A DNA stretch of 64,000 nucleotides from an uncultured Draconibacterium sp. (lineage in GTDB: Bacteria > Bacteroidota > Bacteroidia > Bacteroidales > Prolixibacteraceae): positions 1,627,501-1,691,500 of the forward strand of contig NZ_OY771647.1 of assembly GCF_963674925.1 (NCBI RefSeq). Reading direction: 5' to 3'. Under the pieces are notes generated by a model. The model made no database searches, was not told the origin of the DNA, and was given only the letters and a program-made list of their open reading frames with translations. Below are positions 7,828 to 13,570 of this stretch, piece by piece. Each line of letters starts with the position of its first letter. Position 1 is the first letter of the stretch. The position numbers and the translations under genes are program-made.

Positions 7828-8406
7828 TTATATTTTATCCATAGCATCTCCATGGGTTTGTTTTAGTATTTCAACAACACGGCGTTTGGCGCGCATAAAC
7901 TGGGTTTTCGATGTCGATTCTTTAATATTCAGTATTTGCGCAATTTCGCCATGGTCGTATCCCTCGAGCAGATAAAGCGAAAAAATCATTCGTCCGCCTT
8001 CGGGTAATTGTTCCATTGCCTGTGTAACATTTGCTACTGTATATTCCGGCTCGTAATCGTTGTTTTCCGCTTCGCTGTCGTAGTCGTAAATCTCCTCGCA
8101 ATAGGTGAGATCTACTTTTCGTTTGTTAATGGCATTAATGCAGGTATTTACAACTATACGTTTTAGCCACGATCCGAAGTTCGATTCGTAACGGAACGAT
8201 TCCAGCTTGGTAAATGCCTGTGTAAATGCTTCCTGCAACATGTCTTCAGCCTCCTCACGGTTATTCATCATTCGGTAGCAAATATTGAACATGGCTTTTG
8301 AGTACAGCTCATACAGCTTGTATCGCGCCCGGTTATCTCCGTTTTTACAGGCTTCGATAACTTTTTTATGTATGTGCTCTTTTTGTCTCAACTGTTCATC
8401 TTTCAA
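7828..8406 (-). CDS. ECF-type RNA polymerase sigma factor
   Basis: About 192 residues from a proposed TTG start at 8404-8406 (read as MKDEQLRQKEH). Region 2 is clear (YELYSKAMFNICYRMM, then EAEDMLQEAFTQAF and FGSWLKRIVVN) and region 4 carries LPEGGRMIFSLYLLEGYDHGEIA plus STSKTQFMRAKRRV. The open frame extends upstream to 8628 but there runs antisense through tRNA-His and its promoter and has no sigma-like sequence, so translation must begin internally. No ATG is available near the conserved N-terminus, which makes a TTG start the best choice. It heads the anti-sigma/DUF4097/DUF2807/barrel string and probably controls it. Confidence 0.85.
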   Translation of the reverse strand: MKDEQLRQKEHIHKKVIEACKNGDNRARYKLYELYSKAMFNICYRMMNNREEAEDMLQEAFTQAFTKLESFRYESNFGSWLKRIVVNTCINAINKRKVDLTYCEEIYDYDSEAENNDYEPEYTVANVTQAMEQLPEGGRMIFSLYLLEGYDHGEIAQILNIKESTSKTQFMRAKRRVVEILKQTHGDAMDKI

Positions 8407-8513
8407 TTTTAAAGACAAGTATATTTTGCGGTGGTTGCAAAATGCAGGATATCTTTTTTGTTTGGAAAACAATCTTAAACAAAAATACCATTCAAAATTT
8501 AATTCTTTTTGAG

Positions 8514-8542
8514 TTGTGGAAAGAATAAAATATTTATATTTG
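8514..8542 (+). promoter_or_regulatory. Bacteroidota-type promoter of tRNA-His
   Basis: A TTG at 8514-8516 is followed after 18 bases by TATATTTG at 8535-8542, matching the Bacteroidota sigma-A pattern (TTG, about 19 bases, TAnnTTTG). Transcription would start a few bases before the tRNA 5' end at 8559. Confidence 0.7.
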
Positions 8543-8558
8543 CACCCGCAAACAAAAT

Positions 8559-8633
8559 GGTGGTTGTAGTTCAGTTGGTTAGAACGCCGGATTGTGGTTC
8601 CGGAGGTCGTGGGTTCAAATCCCATCATCCACC
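8559..8633 (+). tRNA. tRNA-His (GTG anticodon)
   Basis: A full cloverleaf can be drawn: acceptor GTGGTTG (8560-8566) with CATCCAC (8626-8632), D arm GTTC...GAAC, anticodon stem CCGGA/TCCGG with loop TTGTGGT and anticodon GTG at 8594-8596, and T arm GTGGG-TTCAAAT-CCCAT. An extra G at 8559 opposite C at 8633 gives the histidine-specific G-1. CCA is not encoded. The fifth acceptor pair reads U-U, a mismatch in an otherwise standard tRNA. Confidence 0.95.
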
Positions 8634-8638
8634 CGATA

Positions 8639-8669
8639 AAAGCTTCAGATTTTTCTGGAGCTTTTTTTA
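8639..8669 (+). terminator. Terminator after tRNA-His
   Basis: AAGCTTCAG, a short T-rich loop, CTGGAGCTT (one G-U pair), then a run of seven T. It lies 5 bases after the tRNA. Confidence 0.8.
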
Positions 8670-8687
8670 TTTCCGTACTTTTAGCAC

Positions 8688-9239
8688 ATGCAAATTACCA
8701 CAATAATTCTGGCCGGCGGCTTAAGTAAACGAATGGGCACCGACAAAGCCTTGCTGGAGCTCGATGGAAGAACTTTACTCGAACGGGCAATAGACCTTTG
8801 CGAACCTTTTTCTTCGGAGCTACTGATCAGTTCAAATCATCAGTCGCACACAGCCTTTGGTTACCCTGTTATTGAGGACGAGATTAAAAACTGTGGACCG
8901 ATGGGCGGAATTTATTCCTGCTTAAAGCATTCTTCAAATGACTGGAATTTTTTGATGAGTGTTGACACTCCTTTTATTCAAAATGGTTTTATTGAGTTTC
9001 TGAAAAAAGAAATCCACAATTTTGAAGTTGTGGTTCCGGTTCATGAAGGAATGAAAGAACCGTTGATTGCATTTTATCATAAAAGTGCTTTGCCCAAAAT
9101 TAGAACAATGATAGAGAGCGGTAATTATAAACTCCATTTTCTTTTGCAAAAGCTGAATGCAAACTTTGTGGAGTCGGGGGAGTGGTTGAAGAAATATCCC
9201 CAATTATTTCAGAACCTGAATTATCCAGACGACATATAA
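8688..9239 (+). CDS. mobA: Molybdenum cofactor guanylyltransferase
   Basis: 183 residues. The N-terminal nucleotide-binding signature LAGGLSKRMGTDKALLEL (residues 8-25) and the later SVDTPF metal-binding Asp segment and CGPMGGI are those of MobA/MobA-like nucleotidyltransferases, which join GMP (or CMP) to molybdopterin. Length is normal. The protein is cytoplasmic. A bis-MGD cofactor would be needed by the molybdoenzyme encoded at 17235-19490, so the gene fits the neighbourhood although it is not in that operon. It lies 19 bases after the tRNA terminator. Confidence 0.9.
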   Translation: MQITTIILAGGLSKRMGTDKALLELDGRTLLERAIDLCEPFSSELLISSNHQSHTAFGYPVIEDEIKNCGPMGGIYSCLKHSSNDWNFLMSVDTPFIQNGFIEFLKKEIHNFEVVVPVHEGMKEPLIAFYHKSALPKIRTMIESGNYKLHFLLQKLNANFVESGEWLKKYPQLFQNLNYPDDI

Positions 9240-9320
9240 TATTATGTTCCACAGCATGTCTTAGGCTGAACAATTATTATATCTTTATTACCTTCAATTA
9301 TCAACCTAATAAATATTATC

Positions 9321-9767
9321 ATGAAGTTAAAAACTCTCATTCTTTTTGCACTGATTCTTACTCTTTTTAGTTTTAAAAGTGAAAAAACAAAACTCAACGG
9401 TACATGGAAACTTATCAGCCAGGAATTGGTAAGGAACGGGAAAAGCCAGATAGCAATTCTGGATCAGGCAAATGGTGGTCAACTTAAAACATGGTCAGAT
9501 AAATATTTTATGTTTGTTGGCGCCAGTGTACAAGGGCAACAAAAGATGCATAATTTTGGTGGTGGAACCTACGATTTGTCCGGGCATGTTTATACCGAAG
9601 AAGTTCTCTATCACAATGTCCCTTCTTTTCTTGGAAGAAAGGTTCAACAATATCTCGAAATAAAGGGAGATACCCTTTACCAGGTTTACCTGTTTTCACC
9701 ACTCGATGAAAATGGCAATTATGACAAGGACAATTGCAACATAGAAAAATACGTTCGTGCCGATTAG
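9321..9767 (+). CDS. Secreted lipocalin-like small protein
   Basis: 148 residues. The N-terminus MKLKTLILFALILTLFSF is a signal peptide. The mature part begins KTKLNGTWKLISQELVRNGK, the G-x-W opening strand of lipocalin-like domains, and continues as beta strands ending in NIEKYVRAD. No ligand or enzyme motif is evident. It stands alone between mobA and a regulator on the other strand, with a hairpin after the stop. Lipocalin-like assignment is by pattern only. Confidence 0.65.
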   Translation: MKLKTLILFALILTLFSFKSEKTKLNGTWKLISQELVRNGKSQIAILDQANGGQLKTWSDKYFMFVGASVQGQQKMHNFGGGTYDLSGHVYTEEVLYHNVPSFLGRKVQQYLEIKGDTLYQVYLFSPLDENGNYDKDNCNIEKYVRAD

Positions 9768-9815
9768 GTAAGGAGTGTTTGGTTAAATTATAAAGTTTTG
9801 TTTTAGTATAGCGAA

Positions 9816-9841
9816 GCCACCTTTACCCAAAGGTGGCATTT
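9816..9841. terminator. Hairpin between convergent genes, probable terminator
   Basis: GCCACCTTT (9816-9824), a four-base loop, then AAAGGTGGC (9829-9837), a perfect 9-bp stem followed by ATTTAAAG. It sits between the lipocalin-like gene and the convergent Crp/Fnr gene and could serve either. Confidence 0.6.
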
Positions 9842-9877
9842 AAAGATTATCCTAAATGCACTTTGAACATTAAGGAT

Positions 9878-10567
9878 TTATCCAAACTCTGAAATACTTT
9901 TCAGCCGTTTTTTGTCGGCAATAAGTATGGCCTTTCCAAATATTTTAATGATTTCATCCTTTCGGAATTCAGATAAGGTGCGGATCACATTTTCAGTGGT
10001 CATTCCAATATATTCTGCAATTTCCCGTCGTGAAATGGGAAGTTCAAACTCATCCTTTTTATATATGTAGTCGGAAAAATAAAGCAGCACATGCGCAATG
10101 CGTCCTTTCAGGTGTTTGCGTTTTATCTCCAGGCTGTCTTGTATTATTTTATCTGTCATCTGACTAATATTCGACATCATATCCATGGCAAACAGAGCAT
10201 TTGATTCGGCATATTTTCGTACCACATCCAATTGAAGAATACAAACAGTAGTTGGTTCGATGGCTGTTACAGAATATTTGTATTGTGTTGATGAGAATAC
10301 TGACAAGAGGCTGACAAAGTCGAAAGGTTTCGAGAAACTGATAATTTGATCTTTGCCGTCGATTGAAGCTTTTGAGAGTTTAACCAACCCTTTTTTCATA
10401 TAAACAAATTCTGTAATCGGATCGCCTTCCTGTATAATCGATTCTCCTTTTGAGTAACTTCTTTCAACTTTTAAATCGCAGATATTGGTGAGTTCATCAC
10501 TTTTTACATGTGCAAAAAAGATATTTTTTAACTGACAATATTCGCAAGAACAAGATGTGTTTCCCAT
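9878..10567 (-). CDS. Crp/Fnr-family transcription regulator
   Basis: About 229 residues from ATG 10567 (a TTG further upstream at 10600 is a weaker start). Residues about 15-135 form a cyclic-nucleotide-binding beta roll (KGESIIQEGDPITEFVYMKKGLV, written in part), followed by the long dimer helix and a winged helix (ISRREIAEYIGMTTENVIRTLSEF) that would read operator DNA. The N-terminus has Cys6, Cys8 and Cys11 (SCSCEYC), a cluster seen in many Bacteroidota members and possibly redox or Fe-S sensing. It is divergent from the sqr operon with a palindrome between them, so it probably controls sulfide oxidation genes. Confidence 0.9.
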   Translation of the reverse strand: MGNTSCSCEYCQLKNIFFAHVKSDELTNICDLKVERSYSKGESIIQEGDPITEFVYMKKGLVKLSKASIDGKDQIISFSKPFDFVSLLSVFSSTQYKYSVTAIEPTTVCILQLDVVRKYAESNALFAMDMMSNISQMTDKIIQDSLEIKRKHLKGRIAHVLLYFSDYIYKKDEFELPISRREIAEYIGMTTENVIRTLSEFRKDEIIKIFGKAILIADKKRLKSISEFG

Positions 10568-10632
10568 AGCCCGGTTTACTCGTGTTTCATTAATTTGCAA
10601 TGTACCAATTTATTATGATATTTATTACTCTC

Positions 10633-10644
10633 TGATAATTATCA
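10633..10644. promoter_or_regulatory. TGATAATTATCA palindrome, candidate operator of the Crp/Fnr regulator
   Basis: A perfect 12-bp palindrome in the 150-base region between the divergent Crp/Fnr-type gene and sqr, 74 bases before the sqr start. TGAT/ATCA half-sites resemble Fnr-type operators. Regulation is inferred from form and location. Confidence 0.5.
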
Positions 10645-10717
10645 TAGCAGGTTTTACAGCATCTTACCGGCACTCAGATAACTTTAAATCGCAGATAAAC
10701 CAATAGAACGATTTAAA

Positions 10718-11953
10718 ATGAAGAAGATAGTAATTCTTGGAGCCGGAACTGCGGGCACAATGATGGCTAATAAGCTACGTAAGTCACTCGACAGAGAAGA
10801 ATGGGCAATTACCATTGTCGATCAGTTTAAAACACATTATTACCAACCCGGATTTTTATTTATTCCCTTTGGTATTTACCAGAAGGAAGATGTGATAAAA
10901 CCAAAGGCTGATTTTATTCCTGCCGGGGTAAATATGATCTATTCTGAAATCGACAAAATTGAAGGCGACGCCAATAAAGTTCATCTTGAAGGTGGGCAGG
11001 TGTTGAACTACGATTTTCTGATTGTGGCAACCGGTACCAAAACCAATCCCGATGAAACTCCGGGTTTGAAAGACAAGTTGTGGTACAAGGAGATTTTCGA
11101 TTTTTATACCATCGATGGAGCTTTGGCGCTGCAAAAGTTCTTTAAGGGCTGGAAAGGCGGAAAACTGGTGATGGCCATTACCGAATTGCCATACAAATGC
11201 CCGGTTGCACCACTGGAGTTTGTGTTTCTGGCCGACGCTTATTTTACCGAATTGGGTATGCGCGATAAAGTGGAGATAGCCTATGTTACACCAATGCCGG
11301 GAGCTTTTACCAAGCCGGTAGCCACCAAAATGCTTTCGGAGCTCTTGGCCGAAAAAAACATCGAAGTAATTCCTGATTTTTACATCGAACGGGTAGATAA
11401 CGACGGAAAGAAACTTATTTCTTACGACGAGAAGGAAATTGATTTTGACGTCCTTACGGTAGTGCCTGTGAATATGGGCGACGAAATGATTGAAAGAAGC
11501 GGATTGGGCGACGATTTGAATTTTGTTCCAACCGATAAACATACACTACAGTCGGTGGCACACGAAAACATTTTTGTGTTGGGCGACGCTTCCAACATAC
11601 CAACATCCAAAGCCGGATCGGTGGCTCACTTTGCCGCCGATATTTTGTTCGAGAACCTGATGAGCGCCATTGAAGGGCGGCCGTTACATGCCAAATTCGA
11701 CGGTCATGCCAACTGCTACATCGAAACAGGTTTTGGAAAAGGTGCACTTATCGATTTTAATTACGATACCGAACCACTTCCCGGAACGTTTCCGCTGCCC
11801 GGCATCGGGCCGTTTGGCTTATTGAAAAATACCAAAATCAACCACTACGGTAAAGTTATGTTCCGCTGGATTTACTGGCACATACTGCTAAAAGGTAAAG
11901 AACTGCCGGTTGAGCCACTGATGACAATGGCCGGGAAAAAGAAGGTGAATTAA
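10718..11953 (+). CDS. sqr: Sulfide:quinone oxidoreductase-like flavoprotein
   Basis: 411 residues. An N-terminal FAD Rossmann motif (ILGAGTAGTMMANKL), ATGTKTNP near residue 104 and the second FAD motif VLGDASNIPTSKAGSV near 287-302 identify the flavin disulfide reductase fold. The only two cysteines are Cys161 (YKCPVAP) and Cys333 (NCYIETG), which match the redox-active pair of SQR. The third cysteine of some SQRs, which binds FAD covalently, is absent. The C-terminal helices (MFRWIYWHILLKG) fit a monotopic quinone-side membrane anchor. It would oxidise sulfide to polysulfide and reduce quinone. First gene of an operon with DUF1641, TusE and DsrE2 genes, which supports the sulfur role. Confidence 0.9.
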   Translation: MKKIVILGAGTAGTMMANKLRKSLDREEWAITIVDQFKTHYYQPGFLFIPFGIYQKEDVIKPKADFIPAGVNMIYSEIDKIEGDANKVHLEGGQVLNYDFLIVATGTKTNPDETPGLKDKLWYKEIFDFYTIDGALALQKFFKGWKGGKLVMAITELPYKCPVAPLEFVFLADAYFTELGMRDKVEIAYVTPMPGAFTKPVATKMLSELLAEKNIEVIPDFYIERVDNDGKKLISYDEKEIDFDVLTVVPVNMGDEMIERSGLGDDLNFVPTDKHTLQSVAHENIFVLGDASNIPTSKAGSVAHFAADILFENLMSAIEGRPLHAKFDGHANCYIETGFGKGALIDFNYDTEPLPGTFPLPGIGPFGLLKNTKINHYGKVMFRWIYWHILLKGKELPVEPLMTMAGKKKVN

Positions 11954-11969
11954 TCAAAGGAGCCTGATT

Positions 11970-12650
11970 ATGGAAGAGAAATCATTACAAGTACAAATAT
12001 CGGAGCTGAACCAAAAAGTTGACCTACTGCTGGAGTACGTAAACCAGCAGCGGCTTAAAACCAACGAAGTGGAAGATTTGATCTCTGACCTGTCGATAGT
12101 AGGAAAGGATATGTACGATACGGCGGTAGAAGACCTTGACAACCGTATGGTTCATCTTGATATTGATGACGTGAAAGGACTTATGTTACGTATTCTGCGT
12201 AACATCGATAACATGAACCGTTTTCTGGAGCTTTTCGAAAGTATTAACGATTTGATTAAAGATGCTTCGCCGATTCTTAACGAAGTGATCATCGACTTTT
12301 CGAAGAAGCTTCACGAGTTGGATCAAAAAGGATACTTCGAATTCTTTGCTGAGGCCGGGCAGATCTTTGATAATATCATCGCTCATTACAAACCGGATGA
12401 TGTGAAAGAACTGGCAGATAACATTGTAACCATTATGGAGACAGTTCGCTCTGCTACACAACCCGAAATGATGAATGCGATGAACAATGGCCTTAAAATT
12501 TACGGAAGTATGGAAATGGAAAATGTTCCAGAGTATTCCATTTTTAAGGTTATGCGCGAAATGAATAAACCGGAGATGAAACGTGCGCTTGGATTCTTTG
12601 TAACCTTTATGAAGAATATGGCTGCAGAAACCAATAAAAACAACAATTAA
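11970..12650 (+). CDS. DUF1641 protein, SQR-associated
   Basis: 226 residues, acidic, almost wholly helical, no membrane segment. The N-terminus (LQVQISELNQKVDLLLEYV) is a coiled coil; the C-terminal third (TQPEMMNAMNNGLKIYGS, KPEMKRALGFFVTFMKNM) is the DUF1641 region. Genes of this family very often follow sqr-type flavoproteins in bacteria and archaea, and a helper or adaptor role in sulfide oxidation is suspected but not proved. It begins 16 bases after sqr and ends 10 bases before tusE. Confidence 0.85.
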   Translation: MEEKSLQVQISELNQKVDLLLEYVNQQRLKTNEVEDLISDLSIVGKDMYDTAVEDLDNRMVHLDIDDVKGLMLRILRNIDNMNRFLELFESINDLIKDASPILNEVIIDFSKKLHELDQKGYFEFFAEAGQIFDNIIAHYKPDDVKELADNIVTIMETVRSATQPEMMNAMNNGLKIYGSMEMENVPEYSIFKVMREMNKPEMKRALGFFVTFMKNMAAETNKNNN

Positions 12651-12660
12651 AAATAGAATT

Positions 12661-12972
12661 ATGGCTGAAAAGACTATCGCAGGAAAAACTGTTGAGGTAA
12701 CGGCAGAAGGTTACCTGGTAAACAAAAGTGACTGGAATAAGGAAGTTGCTGCAGAAATGGCAAAAGAAGATGGTATTGAATTGACTGACAAACACTACGA
12801 AGTGTTGGATTATTTACGTGAGCAGGAAGCGGCAGGAGCATCGCTGACCATTCGCAGAGTAGGCAAATCAGGAATTGTTGATATAAAGGGGCTATACCAG
12901 CTTTTCCCCGGAGGTCCATTAAAACTATCTTCAAAATACGCGGGTATATCCAAACCGGCAAGCTGCGTTTAA
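12661..12972 (+). CDS. tusE: TusE/DsrC-family sulfur-relay protein
   Basis: 103 residues, typical family length. The conserved core (LVNKSDWNKEVAAEMAKEDG, HYEVLDYLREQE) and C-terminal arm are present, with the penultimate Cys102 (PASCV) that carries a persulfide in this family. The second cysteine of true DsrC, eleven residues earlier, is replaced by Ser91, so this is a TusE-like sulfur carrier and not the two-cysteine partner of sulfite reductase. With SQR before it and DsrE2 after it, it probably accepts sulfane sulfur released by sulfide oxidation. Confidence 0.9.
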   Translation: MAEKTIAGKTVEVTAEGYLVNKSDWNKEVAAEMAKEDGIELTDKHYEVLDYLREQEAAGASLTIRRVGKSGIVDIKGLYQLFPGGPLKLSSKYAGISKPASCV

Positions 12973-12991
12973 AAACCAAAAACTTAAGAAT

Positions 12992-13495
12992 ATGACTGAA
13001 GTAAAAGAAACACCATTAAAAAAGGTGATGATCATTGTAGCCAAAGCCAATATTGAAGATGTGTACGCAGGTTTAATAATGGCGAATGGAGCAGTCATGG
13101 AAGGTATTGAGGCCAAGTTGTTTTTTACATTCTTTGGACTGGATGCCATTACCAAAAAGCAGATGAATAAGTTGCACACGGCAACAGTTGGTAATCCGGG
13201 AATGCGGATGCCGAATGGCTGGGCATTCCCAACTTTGCTAGGAGCAATTCCGGGAGTTGAAGCCGGAGTATCGGCAATGATGAAAAAACAAATGGACGAA
13301 CTGGATGTGCCACCGGTTGACGAATTTCTGGATATGATAACCGCTGGCGGTGGCGAGATTTATGCCTGCAAGATGGCCGCTGATATGTTCAAGCTTACCA
13401 TGGATGACCTGTGTGAACATGTAAAAGCGATAATAACAGTTGGAGACTTATACGCTATGTCCGGAGGGGACGGAACCCAGATTATTTTCACATAA
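12992..13495 (+). CDS. DsrE/DsrF/DrsH-like (DsrE2) sulfurtransferase-type protein
   Basis: 167 residues. The N-terminal strand-helix (KVMIIVAKANIEDVYAGLIMANGA) and the Cys126 motif (GEIYACKMAADMF) are those of DsrE2-type proteins, in which this cysteine carries a persulfide. A second Cys141 follows. In other bacteria DsrE-type proteins exchange sulfane sulfur with TusA or with TusE/DsrC. Last gene of the sqr operon, 19 bases after tusE and followed by a terminator. A pair of hydrophobic stretches (FPTLLGAIPGVEAGVSAMM) may contact a membrane. Confidence 0.88.
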   Translation: MTEVKETPLKKVMIIVAKANIEDVYAGLIMANGAVMEGIEAKLFFTFFGLDAITKKQMNKLHTATVGNPGMRMPNGWAFPTLLGAIPGVEAGVSAMMKKQMDELDVPPVDEFLDMITAGGGEIYACKMAADMFKLTMDDLCEHVKAIITVGDLYAMSGGDGTQIIFT

Positions 13496-13513
13496 TCTAG
13501 TATAAGAGGAGGT

Positions 13514-13546
13514 AAAGCGTCATCTGTTTTCAGGTGGCGCTTTTTT
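13514..13546 (+). terminator. Terminator of the sqr operon
   Basis: AAAGCGTCATCTG, TTTT loop, CAGGTGGCGCTTT with two non-standard pairs, followed by six T. It lies 18 bases after the dsrE2 stop and before the convergent cytochrome gene. Confidence 0.8.
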
Positions 13547-13570
13547 ATTATTAAACTCAATTGAATGGTT

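Noticed and set aside
8407..8628. N-terminal extension of the sigma factor
   Set aside because: It runs antisense across tRNA-His and its promoter and shows no sigma-factor sequence.
12661..12972. True DsrC of dissimilatory sulfite reduction
   Set aside because: The second conserved cysteine is missing and no dsrAB genes are present in the window.
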